Assembly (NCBI RefSeq): GCF_900116425.1
Contig: NZ_FPAS01000003.1
Span: 1-64,000 of the forward strand
Length of the DNA: 64,000 bases
DNA from: Lishizhenia tianjinensis
GTDB taxonomy: Bacteria; Bacteroidota; Bacteroidia; Flavobacteriales_D; Crocinitomicaceae
Direction of reading: 5' to 3'
Part shown: in pieces, positions 19,701 to 27,015 of the stretch
How positions within the stretch are numbered: the first letter of the stretch is position 1
Layout of the letters: the number at the start of each line of letters is the position of its first letter
Notes under the pieces: model-generated
Told to the model about the DNA's origin: nothing
The model's input: only the letters and a program-made list of their open reading frames with translations
Database searches by the model: none
Translations under genes and position numbers: made by a program

Positions 19701-20627
19701 TGACAAGGTAGCATCTACATCATTTAGAATTCCTCCTCCAGAACCTGCAGCTCCATCGGCGTCATTATTGGTTATGATAGCATTTGAAATTGTTAGAGTT
19801 CCACTGTTTAGGTTATAGATACCTCCACCACCGTTGTCCGGAGCCGCACCTGAAGCAGTATTTCCAGTAATGGTAGCTCCATCTATGGTCATTGTACCCG
19901 ATCCATTCCACAAGGCTCCACCTTCTGCGGCAGCTACATTGTTTGAAAAAGTACCACCTGTAATTACAGCAGTTCCAGCGCCTGTAATGTGCAGAGCACC
20001 ACCGTTACCTGGGGCTGGAGAAGCAGGACTCACCCCTGCATTGTTTCCAGAAAGTGTACACGTTGTTAAGGTAACCGTAGTACCTGCAACGGCCTCTATG
20101 GCTCCACCTGCTCGGTTTGCCTGGTTATTTGTAAAAGAAGAGTTTACCGCTGTTAAGGTAGCCCCTGCTCCAACGAGTATAGCTCCACCACTCCCACTTA
20201 TTCCTGAAGCGGTGTTACTTTCAAAGTCTACGTTATTGGCAATTACGTTTGCCCCAACAACTTGAATGGCCCCACCATTTCCGGCAGAACCATTCGTTAA
20301 GGTTAAATTATTCAAGGTAAGGGTACCTGTTGTAACGTCAAAAATTCTTCCTAGGTCATCTCCATCTATAGTTGTTGTTCCGAAGATATTTCCATTAATG
20401 GTTAAACTTTTGTCTATGGTAATTTCACCACTTGCTAATACTATGTTTGAAACTGTAAAGTCGACAGATAAAGTTGCTCCTGGCGCGGCTGCTGCGATTT
20501 GACTCCTTAATGTACCGGGAGAGCCATCATCAGCACCACTGGTTATTATTTGTCCAAATGCCACCACCGAGCCCATGGCCAGTGATACAGAAAGGACCAA
20601 AAAACGAAGCGTAAAAGATGTTTTCAT
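16728..20627 (-). CDS. T9SS-type secreted right-handed beta-helix repeat protein
   Basis: 1299 residues. Signal peptide 1-25 (cleavage near A-F-G-Q). The N-terminus (D-D-G-S-P-G-T-L-R-S-Q-I) is typical of polymorphic-outer-membrane/choice-of-anchor proteins. The body is a run of short parallel beta-helix rungs with G-N-G-G-A-I/G-G-G-I-x-N and I-x-x-N-x-A motifs, arranged in larger units of about 148 residues. The C-terminus holds a P-A-Y-N-A-G linker and a T9SS type A-like sorting domain with Y-P-N-P and K-G-L-Y-I-L-Q-L. No catalytic residues for a polysaccharide lyase could be identified, so adhesion or surface coating is as likely as enzyme activity. It is Gly/Ala/Asn-rich, with long spurious open frames on the other strand. 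Confidence 0.85.
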   Translation of the reverse strand: MKTSFTLRFLVLSVSLAMGSVVAFGQIITSGADDGSPGTLRSQIAAAAPGATLSVDFTVSNIVLASGEITIDKSLTINGNIFGTTTIDGDDLGRIFDVTTGTLTLNNLTLTNGSAGNGGAIQVVGANVIANNVDFESNTASGISGSGGAILVGAGATLTAVNSSFTNNQANRAGGAIEAVAGTTVTLTTCTLSGNNAGVSPASPAPGNGGALHITGAGTAVITGGTFSNNVAAAEGGALWNGSGTMTIDGATITGNTASGAAPDNGGGGIYNLNSGTLTISNAIITNNDADGAAGSGGGILNDVDATLSISNSVITGNSALRAGGGIEGVATAGTNSITLTGVTLNNNMALSAPGNGGGLHMTGPGTIDITGGTVNGNTAGLEGGGLWNGTGTMTIDGTSISGNTASGAAADNGGGGIYNLSGGTLVIMNASIANNTADGAAGSGGGILNDVNATLTVDNTSITGNSALRAGGGIEGVATAGSNDITLTNVNLNNNMALSAPGNGGGLHMTGPGTISITGGTVNDNTAGSEGGGLWNGVGTMTIDGTTISGNTASGDLADNGGGGIYNLNNGTLTISNAVITNNSADGTAGSGGGILNDVGAILTINNSFITANSALRAGGGIEGNATGGTSFITLNNVNLNNNMALSAPGNGGGLHMTGPGTIEINGGTVNGNTAGSEGGGLWNGSGSMDIDGTTISGNVASGAAADNGGGGIYNFNGGDLTIVNTTITNNSADGAAGSGGGILNDVGADLSISNSSITLNSALRAGGGIEDNSGGSTIMLSNVNLDNNSALSAPGNGGGLHITGAGNATIIGGTVNGNSAGLEGGGLWNGSGMMAVNNTEIMNNVALGAGADDGGGAIFNVSGEVNIVSADIINNMATGASASGGGVLSLDGDVLISNTHFEANAANRAGGAIEVVNGVLDIANSDFVENDVDGTAGTPAPGNGGAIHITGVATIDIENSSFEGNLAGREGGALWNQTGSTMTLTSVTLEENEANGDGEAFGGGAIFVNGGDLVVNASTLMNNMSNGTLGNGGAIHVKAGTATVMTSTISGNSSMNQGGGIYSNAGLDVNASTIVYNTANNEGGGIANNSAMLPTLKNTIVALNLGTSADLYTSTSPIASDGYNLIGILEVSTFASASGDITGTVSLPVDPVIAPLAFNGGVTLSHSLVVGSPAYNAGAPSDMFDDQHGNAVYDGTRDIGAVEAQSILLNVEDNLEAYGISVYPNPVSSGVLNVKLEQLKGDNLNGNIIEVATGKIVQSFTINQSNTQLQVDDLAKGLYILQLDNDDESANFKFVLQ
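17773..19984 (-). repeat. In-frame tandem repeat array, ~444-bp units
   Basis: The segment encoding the H-M-T-G-P-G/H-I-T-G-A-G motif recurs at 17773, 18214, 18652, 19096, 19540 and 19984. Spacings are 441, 438, 444, 444 and 444 bp, all multiples of three. The central copies are closely similar at DNA level, including their synonymous positions, which points to recent duplication or conversion. Partial, more divergent rungs continue on both sides. Confidence 0.9.
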
Positions 20628-20818
20628 AGGTTCTAAAGTTTTAGATTAAATATTTTTTTGAAACCTACGCGTCAACTTCTTTTTTGGATTTCAGAACCCT
20701 CTAAAAAGCAAACGTTTACACCATAAAAACTCGTCCTAACTCACTATTTACAGGAGTTCAACGAAATTTATTTTTTATTAAATCCTCTTTAAAAAACACT
20801 TTTTTGTAAAAGTTTAGA

Positions 20819-20846
20819 CCAAAAAAAAGAGCTCTACTGAGCTCTT
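20819..20846 (-). terminator. Terminator of the paaABCD operon
   Basis: Perfect stem AAGAGCTC/GAGCTCTT (20827-20834, 20839-20846) with TACT loop, followed on the minus strand by a long T-run. Confidence 0.85.
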
Positions 20847-20864
20847 ACATATTCTAATAAACCT

Positions 20865-21353
20865 TTATCTCAAACATTTGAAATAATCGAAAGGTTCTTG
20901 ACAATCTAAACACTGATAATGTGCTTTACATGCTGTTGATCCAAACTGACTGACCATTTTGGTATTTTTGGAATCACACTTTGGACAGGGAACTACAACA
21001 GGGTCTGAAAACAACACCGATTTATCTACCTCATCTTGTGGAGGTGCTATACCGTACTCTTTTAGTTTTCTTCTACCGTTTTCTGTTAACCAGTCTGTGG
21101 TCCATGCAGGTGACAATACCGTTTGAACGGTAACCTTCTCTAAGCCTTCATTCTTTAAAGTTTCTCGAATATCTTCTTCGATTACTTGCATGGCCGGACA
21201 GCCAGAGTAGGTAGGTGTGATGGTCACAGAAACTTCCTCTCCCTTCACTTCAACACCTCTTACCACGCCTAAATCGACAATGGTTAAAACAGGAACTTCC
21301 GGATCACTTACGTGTTCCAGAAGTTCCCAAATATATTCTTTCGTAATTGTCAT
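20865..21353 (-). CDS. paaD: Phenylacetyl-CoA epoxidase-associated Fe-S protein PaaD (PaaJ)
   Basis: 162 residues. The N-terminal DUF59/MIP18 domain (1-100) has D-P-E-V-P-V-L-T-I-V-D-L-G-V-V-R-G and T-P-T-Y-S-G-C-P-A-M. The C-terminal zinc-ribbon-like part has C-P-K-C and C-L-D-C-Q-E-P-F-D-Y-F-K-C. PaaD helps mature or assemble the PaaABCE epoxidase and is not a catalytic subunit. It ends the operon, 10 bases after paaC. Confidence 0.93.
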   Translation of the reverse strand: MTITKEYIWELLEHVSDPEVPVLTIVDLGVVRGVEVKGEEVSVTITPTYSGCPAMQVIEEDIRETLKNEGLEKVTVQTVLSPAWTTDWLTENGRRKLKEYGIAPPQDEVDKSVLFSDPVVVPCPKCDSKNTKMVSQFGSTACKAHYQCLDCQEPFDYFKCLR

Positions 21354-21363
21354 AGTGCAAATA

Positions 21364-22122
21364 TTACCACTCCATTCCTGGATAAGCTCTTTGCATGTAT
21401 TGCATTTCTGCTAAGAGATATCCAAGGTGCTCTGAGTGCAATCCTTTTCTTCCTCCATCTAATTGCCATTTTGTTTCTGGCAAAGTTAAAGTTGCTTCTT
21501 CAACGACACGTTTTACCAATCCTTCCCAATCTGCTCTAAGATCTTCTAGGCTTGTTATAATACCCGCTTCAATTAAAGTTTGATTTACTTCATCTTCAAA
21601 GAAAATTTCTTGTGAGAACCTCCATAAATCATTCAAGGATGCTTGAACTCTTTGGTGCGATTCTTCTGTTCCATCTCCCAAACGAATTACCCATTCCGCA
21701 CTGTGCTTCACGTGGTATTTTACTTCTTTCAAAGACTTCTCGGCGATAGCTGCCAATTGCTCATCTGAGCTTTTCGTTAAAGCTGCATACATGAACTGTT
21801 GGTAAGCAGAGAACAAAAATTGACGAACAATGGTTGCTCCGAAATCACCATTAGGTTGTTCACACAACAATAAGTTGGTGTAATCTCTTTCGTATCTCAA
21901 GTAAGCTAAATCATCTGCTGATCTATCTTTACCTTCAACCTTAGCGGCGTATTCTAAAAGTACCGTTGCCTGTCCTACTAAATCCAAAGCGATGTTTGTT
22001 AACGCGATGTCTTCTTCTAATATAGGACCATGACCACACCACTCTGATAATCGTTGAGAAACAATTAATGCATCATCTCCCAAACGAAGTGTATATTTAA
22101 ATAATGCTTCTTCTTTTGTCAT
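21364..22122 (-). CDS. paaC: Phenylacetyl-CoA epoxidase structural subunit PaaC
   Basis: 252 residues of the ferritin-like fold. Segments matching PaaC: L-R-L-G-D-D-A-L-I-V-S-Q-R-L-S-E-W-C-G-H-G-P and L-A-Y-L-R-Y-E-R-D-Y-T-N, then K-Y-H-V-K-H-S-A-E-W-V. PaaC pairs with PaaA as the non-catalytic scaffold of the epoxidase. It sits between paaB and paaD with gaps of about 10-12 bases. Confidence 0.95.
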   Translation of the reverse strand: MTKEEALFKYTLRLGDDALIVSQRLSEWCGHGPILEEDIALTNIALDLVGQATVLLEYAAKVEGKDRSADDLAYLRYERDYTNLLLCEQPNGDFGATIVRQFLFSAYQQFMYAALTKSSDEQLAAIAEKSLKEVKYHVKHSAEWVIRLGDGTEESHQRVQASLNDLWRFSQEIFFEDEVNQTLIEAGIITSLEDLRADWEGLVKRVVEEATLTLPETKWQLDGGRKGLHSEHLGYLLAEMQYMQRAYPGMEW

Positions 22123-22134
22123 GCTAAAAATCGT

Positions 22135-22422
22135 TTACATGTGCGAAATACCATCTGGTACATCGTAAAAAGTTGGGTGACGGTAAACTTTGCTATCCGC
22201 TGGTTCAAATAAGCTATCCGCTTCTGAAGGATCTGAAGCAAAGATGTTTTTAGATTCTACAACCCAAATACTCACACCTTCTGATCTTCTTGTGTAAACG
22301 TCTCTTGCATTTTCTACAGCCATAGTTTCGTCAGCTGCACGTAAACTTCCCACGTGTTTGTGGCTTAACCCTTGTTTACTTCTTATAAAAACCTCGTATA
22401 AAGGCCATTCTTTTTTTGTCAT
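22135..22422 (-). CDS. paaB: Phenylacetyl-CoA epoxidase subunit PaaB
   Basis: 95 residues, the normal size. The family pattern W-P-L-Y-E-V-F-I-R-S-K-Q-G-L-S-H-K-H-V-G-S-L is at the N-terminus and N-A-R-D-V-Y-T-R-R-S-E-G-V-S-I-W-V-V in the middle. PaaB bridges subunits of the epoxidase complex. Gaps of 11-12 bases on both sides place it firmly in the operon. Confidence 0.95.
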   Translation of the reverse strand: MTKKEWPLYEVFIRSKQGLSHKHVGSLRAADETMAVENARDVYTRRSEGVSIWVVESKNIFASDPSEADSLFEPADSKVYRHPTFYDVPDGISHM

Positions 22423-22433
22423 GTAAATTCTTT

Positions 22434-23381
22434 TTAAGATGCTTTACGTTGAGCTTTTTTGGCAGCATACGCATTGGCAGCTTCTCTTACCCAACTTCCG
22501 TTTTCTTTTGCTTTTCTTCTTGCTTCAACACGTTCTTTGTTACAAATTCCGTTACCAGAAACTACTTGCCAGAACTCGTCCCAGTTAATTTCTCCGAAAT
22601 CATAACTACCTTTCTCCTCATTCCACTTTAAATCTGGATCTGGAATCGTAAGTCCAACCAACTCCGCTTGAGGAACCGTTACATCCACAAACATTTGTCT
22701 TAACTCGTCATTAGAATTACGCTTAATTTTCCATTTCATAGATTGCTCAGAGTGCTGCGAATCTGCATCACTTGGTCCGAACATCATTAGAGCTGGCCAC
22801 CAGAATCTATTTAAAGAATCTTGCGCCATTGCTTTTTGCTCTGGAGTTCCTTGTGCCAATTTGGTAACGATTTCGAAACCTTGTCTTTGGTGGAAAGATT
22901 CTTCCTTACATACTCTCACCATTGCTCTGGCGTATGGTCCGTAAGAACATCTACATAAAGGAACTTGGTTCATAATGGCAGCACCATCAACCAACCATCC
23001 AATAGTTCCCATATCTGCCCATGTTAAAGTTGGGTAGTTAAAGATGCTTGAATATTTCGCTTTTCCTGAGTGTAAATCATCTATGGTCTCTTCTCTATCT
23101 GCTCCTAAAGTTTCAGCTGCAGAATAAAGGTAAAGTCCGTGACCTGCTTCATCTTGCACTTTGGCCAACAAAACAGCTTTTCTTCTCAAATTCGGTGCTC
23201 TGGTAATCCAGTTCCCTTCTGGCAACATTCCAACGATTTCCGAGTGTGCGTGTTGAGATATTTGACGAATCAAGGTTTTTCTGTAGGCATCTGGCATCCA
23301 ATCTTTTGGTTCGATTCTGATGTCAGCGTCTATCTTCTCCTGAAATCGTTTCTCTAATTCTTCTATGTTAATTTCTTTCAT
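22434..23381 (-). CDS. paaA: Phenylacetyl-CoA epoxidase catalytic subunit PaaA
   Basis: About 315 residues. The di-iron site motifs are visible: [12 protein letters not shown] and [13 protein letters not shown] (two E-x-x-H pairs). It epoxidises the aromatic ring of phenylacetyl-CoA using O2 and electrons from PaaE. I place the start at the ATG before K-E-I-N-I-E-E; an upstream in-frame TTG at 23405 would add 8 residues (M-R-E-S-K-K-I-S), for which I see no support. First gene of paaABCD, divergent from the two paaE genes. Confidence 0.95.
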   Translation of the reverse strand: MKEINIEELEKRFQEKIDADIRIEPKDWMPDAYRKTLIRQISQHAHSEIVGMLPEGNWITRAPNLRRKAVLLAKVQDEAGHGLYLYSAAETLGADREETIDDLHSGKAKYSSIFNYPTLTWADMGTIGWLVDGAAIMNQVPLCRCSYGPYARAMVRVCKEESFHQRQGFEIVTKLAQGTPEQKAMAQDSLNRFWWPALMMFGPSDADSQHSEQSMKWKIKRNSNDELRQMFVDVTVPQAELVGLTIPDPDLKWNEEKGSYDFGEINWDEFWQVVSGNGICNKERVEARRKAKENGSWVREAANAYAAKKAQRKAS

Positions 23382-23413
23382 GCTTATTTTCTTTGATTCT
23401 CTCAAAAAACGTG

Positions 23414-23438
23414 TTTTGATCGAACGGTTTTATCAAAA
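23414..23438 (-). promoter_or_regulatory. Candidate paaA operator (imperfect 25-bp palindrome)
   Basis: TTTTGATnnAAC, a central G, then the mirrored GTTnnATCAAAA; 10 of 12 arm positions are symmetric. It lies between the candidate -7 box and the paaA ATG, where a bound repressor would block elongation. The length and the A-A-C-G core recall TetR-family sites, but the protein is unknown. Confidence 0.5.
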
Positions 23439-23448
23439 TAGCGGTCCA

Positions 23449-23456
23449 CAAAGATA
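23449..23456 (-). promoter_or_regulatory. Candidate -7 box for paaABCD
   Basis: On the minus strand TATCTTTG, matching TAnnTTTG, 67 nt before the paaA ATG and just upstream of the 25-bp palindrome. Confidence 0.5.
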
Positions 23457-23727
23457 CAAAAATTATGGTGCTTTTTGTGGCACTTTGGGGCCTAAAGCTC
23501 GCATCCTTCACGAGCATAACAAAACTACTTCACTTTTGTTTGGTATTTCTTTAAAAAAATCAATGCTTAGAATTTAGAGACTTTGCAGTTCCATTTCCTC
23601 AAAAACACACTAAATATCAGTCACAAATAGAATAATTGGCTACTAAGAATCTTAGCAACTTCTTCTTTTTTTCACAGTACATGAAAGGATGGTTTGTTGA
23701 CAAAAATCATGACCTTTTTTAGCAAGT

Positions 23728-23743
23728 ATTGATCATTATCAAT
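23728..23743. promoter_or_regulatory. Perfect inverted repeat ATTGAT-N4-ATCAAT
   Basis: Six-base perfect arms around CATT in the middle of the divergent region. Its composition is similar to Fur-like sites but the arm spacing does not match one. Confidence 0.3.
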
Positions 23744-23879
23744 CTAATTTTTTCAACTAAAATCCTCGCTCTTAAAGCGCAATATTTCACCCTGCTTTAA
23801 AGGAATGATAATTCTCAAAAAAGGAAGAATAAACTATGATAAATATCAATTAAACAGTGGGTTATCTTCTTTGCCTAGA

Positions 23880-23895
23880 GGTCGATTAAACGACC
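23880..23895. promoter_or_regulatory. Near-palindrome GGTCGATT-AAACGACC
   Basis: 16-bp element with 7 of 8 symmetric positions, about 150 bp upstream of paaE. GC-richer than its surroundings, so a protein-binding site is plausible. Confidence 0.35.
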
Positions 23896-24012
23896 GCTTG
23901 AACTGATAATCAAGCCTTCTAATACTTTTTAGTAAGCAAAATAGAATTTACGTCTATGACAAGAAGGAAGGGATTGAACTCTTTATTACTAGGCTAAAGT
24001 CGTTAATCTGTT

Positions 24013-24020
24013 TATTTTTG
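24013..24020 (+). promoter_or_regulatory. Candidate -7 box for the paaE operon
   Basis: TATTTTTG matches TAnnTTTG exactly, 21 nt before the ATG at 24042. No good -33 element was found at the expected distance. Confidence 0.5.
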
Positions 24021-24041
24021 TGCAGTTATTAAGCAAAACAT

Positions 24042-25118
24042 ATGACTCCAAAATTTCATACTTTAAAAATAAGCGAAGTTAGACGTGAGACGGAAGATGC
24101 TGTATCTGTGGCATTTGAAGTACCTAGCGAATTAAAAGAAGACTACAATTACAAGGCTGGTCAGTACCTTACTTTAAGAACAACTATTGATGGAGAAGAT
24201 TTAAGAAGGTCTTACTCTATTTGTACGAGTCCATTAGATGGAGAATTAAGAGTTGCTATTAAGGAAGTTCCTGAAGGGAAATTCTCTGGATTTGCCAACA
24301 AAGTTTTAAAAGCGGGAGACGAGTTACAAGTAATGACGCCTACGGGTCACTTTAAACTAGAGCCGGATGCTGATCACCAAAAATCATATGCGTTGTTTGC
24401 TGCAGGAAGTGGAATTACACCCATTTTAGCTATAGCTAAAACCATTTTAAAAGCAGAACCTAACAGTGATGTTACTTTATTTTACGGTAACAAAGGTTTC
24501 CACAGCATCATTTTTAGAGAAGAATTAGAAGCTTTGAAAAACGTATACATGAACAACTTTAGAATTGTACATGTTTTAAGTAGAGAAAGCTTAGGTAATA
24601 AATTACAAAAAGGAAGAATAGATCAAGACAAGTGTATTAACTTGTACAACGCTTTCTTAAAAGATACAGATTTAGACGAGGTGTTTATCTGTGGACCAGA
24701 GCAAATGATTTTAGGCGTGAAAGATGCCATGAAAGCATTGAATGTTCCTTCTGACAAAGTTCACTACGAATTATTTACAACGCCAGGAATGGCTATGAAT
24801 CAAGCACCGGTGAAGGCTACGGCAAACGAGCCAAATGTATCTTCTATGGTTCACATCATTTTAGATGGAGACCAAATAGACATTGCTTTAGATTCTACAG
24901 GAGATAACATTTTGGATGCTGCACAAAAAGCTGGAGCGGATTTACCTTTCGCATGTAAAGGTGGGGTTTGTTGTACTTGTAAGGCTAAAATCATTGAAGG
25001 TGAAGCAGTAATGGATGTGAATTACGCTTTGGAAAAAGACGAAGTTGAAGCGGGTTACATCTTAACTTGTCAGTCTCACCCAACCAGTGAGAAGTTAGTA
25101 GTATCATTCGACGATTAA
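24042..25118 (+). CDS. paaE: Phenylacetyl-CoA epoxidase reductase PaaE (copy 1)
   Basis: 358 residues in the three-domain PaaE layout: FAD-binding beta barrel (R-R-S-Y-S-I-C-T-S), NAD(P)-binding domain (A-A-G-S-G-I-T-P-I-L) and a C-terminal plant-type [2Fe-2S] ferredoxin domain with C-K-G-G-V-C-C-T-C and the last cysteine in L-T-C-Q-S-H-P. It passes electrons from NADPH to the di-iron centre of PaaA. It is divergent from paaABCD and followed after 16 bases by a second, homologous gene. Confidence 0.93.
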   Translation: MTPKFHTLKISEVRRETEDAVSVAFEVPSELKEDYNYKAGQYLTLRTTIDGEDLRRSYSICTSPLDGELRVAIKEVPEGKFSGFANKVLKAGDELQVMTPTGHFKLEPDADHQKSYALFAAGSGITPILAIAKTILKAEPNSDVTLFYGNKGFHSIIFREELEALKNVYMNNFRIVHVLSRESLGNKLQKGRIDQDKCINLYNAFLKDTDLDEVFICGPEQMILGVKDAMKALNVPSDKVHYELFTTPGMAMNQAPVKATANEPNVSSMVHIILDGDQIDIALDSTGDNILDAAQKAGADLPFACKGGVCCTCKAKIIEGEAVMDVNYALEKDEVEAGYILTCQSHPTSEKLVVSFDD

Positions 25119-25134
25119 TAGACGACAAAAAATT

Positions 25135-26208
25135 ATGGGATTATTCAAAAGTCTTTTCAAAAAAGACATTAAACCAAAGAAAAGAGGTTTTCTGTACGCA
25201 GAAATTATAGACCTTGTTAGAGAAACGAAGGATACTGTTAAGGTGGTTCTAAGTTTAGATGCCAAAGATAAATTTGTAGTTTATCCCGGACAACACATTA
25301 ACATTGCTGTTGAAATTGACGGGAAGGAATACAGAAGATCTTACTCTATTTGTAGTGGAAGAGGCGAAGAATTAGCCATTGGTATTAAGGAAGTGACCTC
25401 GGGTACAGTTTCTAAATACATGAACAATGAGGTTAAGGTGGGAGATCACCTTTGGATCTCTAAGGCAGAAGGAAGTTTTAGGATAGCTCAAGAAAACAAG
25501 AATATTGTTGCCTTTGCTGCCGGAAGTGGTATTACACCAATTTTATCTTTTGCAAAACACATCGCAGGGATAGAAGGAAAAATGGAATTGTTATATGCGA
25601 ATAAAACAGAGGCGGATATTATTTTCAAAAAAGATATAGACGCTTTAAGCAAGCATGTAAAGACACATTACTTCCTTACTCAAGAAGTGAAAGAAGGATA
25701 CTTAAAAGGTAGAATTAATAAAGCGTCGGTAACTGCTTTTATTAAAGAAAACCTAGACGTTTTAAAAGCAGATGGTTTCTACTTCTGTGGTCCGGAAGAA
25801 ATGATAGCTGATGCACTTGAAGCTTTGAAAGTTTTTGGCGTGAGCGAAGACAAATTACATTACGAGTTATTTACGACTCCTACCCTTTTGAAAACACATG
25901 AAACAGAAGTGCATGCTGATTTTAAAGGGGAAAGTAAGGTTACTGTAATCTTAGATGATGAGGAAACTCATTTCACGATGAAATCTGACGGAGACACTTT
26001 GTTGTCTGAATTAGAAAGTGAAGGTGTGGATGCTCCTTATTCTTGTAGAGGTGGTGTATGTAGTACCTGTAAAGCAAAAGTATTGAAAGGTTCTGCCCAC
26101 ATGGATATGAACTACACGTTAACGGACGAAGAAATTGCTGAAGGTTACATTTTAACGTGTCAATCTCACCCGAATTCTGAAGAATTAATAGTTACATACG
26201 ATGACTAA
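25135..26208 (+). CDS. PaaE-like reductase (copy 2)
   Basis: 357 residues, homologous over the full length to the preceding PaaE. It has the same FAD motif (R-R-S-Y-S-I-C-S-G-R), NAD(P) motif (A-A-G-S-G-I-T-P-I-L) and C-terminal cluster C-R-G-G-V-C-S-T-C with L-T-C-Q-S-H-P. All expected cofactor residues are intact, so it is not a decayed copy. It differs by a basic N-terminal extension (F-K-S-L-F-K-K-D-I-K-P-K-K) and an altered linker before the ferredoxin domain. It could be an alternative reductase for PaaA or could serve another oxygenase. Its stop overlaps the next gene by 8 bases. Confidence 0.88.
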   Translation: MGLFKSLFKKDIKPKKRGFLYAEIIDLVRETKDTVKVVLSLDAKDKFVVYPGQHINIAVEIDGKEYRRSYSICSGRGEELAIGIKEVTSGTVSKYMNNEVKVGDHLWISKAEGSFRIAQENKNIVAFAAGSGITPILSFAKHIAGIEGKMELLYANKTEADIIFKKDIDALSKHVKTHYFLTQEVKEGYLKGRINKASVTAFIKENLDVLKADGFYFCGPEEMIADALEALKVFGVSEDKLHYELFTTPTLLKTHETEVHADFKGESKVTVILDDEETHFTMKSDGDTLLSELESEGVDAPYSCRGGVCSTCKAKVLKGSAHMDMNYTLTDEEIAEGYILTCQSHPNSEELIVTYDD

Positions 26209-26881
26209 AAACATAGTAGTATTAGGTTGTAGTAGAGGAATCGGCTATGAAGCGGTTAAGTTCATTTCTGAACATACAGACCATAATGTAATTGCTCTTT
26301 CTAGAAACGTAAGTTCTTTAGAAGGAATGAAGAATGTAGATGCTTTTAGTTTTGACTTAAACAGTCAAAACGTACGCGAAGAATTGTCTGCCATCCTGAA
26401 GAATTACAAAAGTCTGGATGTACTCATCAACAATGCAGGTACTTTAGTAAATAAGCCCTTTTTAGAATTATCTCAAGCAGATATTTCTACGAGCTACCAA
26501 ACCAACATCGTTGGAATCATGGCAGCTACTCAAGCCTTTGTAGAACACGTAGGTGATGGTACTGCGCATATATTAAACATTTCATCTGTTGGTGGAATTC
26601 AAGGAAGTGTGAAGTTTGCTGGACTTTCTGCTTATTCTACTTCAAAAGCTGCATTAGTAAGTTTTACAGAATTATTTGCAGAAGAATATAAAGACACAAA
26701 CATAGACATGAACTGTTTATGTTTAGGCGCTGTGCAAACAGAAATGTTAGCGCAAGCTTTCCCTGGTTATGAAGCTCCGATTAGTGCTGCTAAAATGGCG
26801 AAATACATCGTTGAGTTTTCGTTAACAGGAAACGAATATTACAAGGGGAAAATTCTTCCGGTTTCTATGTCAACACCCTGA
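26201..26881 (+). CDS. Short-chain dehydrogenase/reductase (SDR)
   Basis: 226 residues, classical SDR. Cofactor motif G-C-S-R-G-I-G (variant of T-G-x-x-x-G-x-G) near the N-terminus, N-N-A-G-T in the middle, and catalytic S-S-V...Y-S-T-S-K (Ser, Tyr, Lys present). Reduces or oxidises a carbonyl/alcohol with NAD(P)H. It overlaps the second paaE gene by 8 bases, so it is in the same operon. A step in aromatic or CoA-thioester metabolism is inferred from the context only; the substrate is not known. Confidence 0.85.
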   Translation: MTKNIVVLGCSRGIGYEAVKFISEHTDHNVIALSRNVSSLEGMKNVDAFSFDLNSQNVREELSAILKNYKSLDVLINNAGTLVNKPFLELSQADISTSYQTNIVGIMAATQAFVEHVGDGTAHILNISSVGGIQGSVKFAGLSAYSTSKAALVSFTELFAEEYKDTNIDMNCLCLGAVQTEMLAQAFPGYEAPISAAKMAKYIVEFSLTGNEYYKGKILPVSMSTP

Positions 26882-26902
26882 TAAGGCGCAATTAAAAATA
26901 TT

Positions 26903-26936
26903 AAAAAGCGATACTCCAACAAGTATCGCTTTTTTT
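26903..26936 (+). terminator. Terminator of the paaE-paaE-SDR operon
   Basis: 13-bp stem (26903-26915 with 26922-26934), 6-nt loop, T-run. The only clear hairpin after the SDR gene. Confidence 0.9.
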
Positions 26937-27015
26937 ATACTTCACATTAACTTTTTATAAAGCCCTCACCTCTTTCTACATTTTGTATACCTTTAAACCA
27001 ACAAACTCTACATGT

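Larger units (their letters stand above)
23382..24041. promoter_or_regulatory. Divergent paaA/paaE control region
   Basis: 660 bp with no convincing gene. It holds promoter-like boxes for both directions and three inverted repeats at 23414-23438, 23728-23743 and 23880-23895. No regulator gene of the usual PaaR/PaaX kind lies in it. Confidence 0.6.

Noticed and set aside
17773-19984. CRISPR-like repeat array
   Set aside because: Units are about 444 bp, in frame and coding; no short repeats with unique spacers.
17902-20502. Several long plus-strand open frames rich in proline, opposite the beta-helix gene
   Set aside because: They mirror the Gly/Asn-rich tandem repeats on the other strand, have low-complexity Pro-rich composition and no starts with support.
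23365-23577. 70-codon frame in the paa divergent region
   Set aside because: Overlaps the paaA start and the candidate operator, no recognisable protein.
23728-23743. Fur-box-like element in the paa control region
   Set aside because: Only the composition matches; arm length and spacing differ from a Fur site, so I list it as an inverted repeat only.
26983-27015. Upstream TTG start for the AI-2E transporter
   Set aside because: Adds 11 residues without family support; the ATG at 27016 is better.
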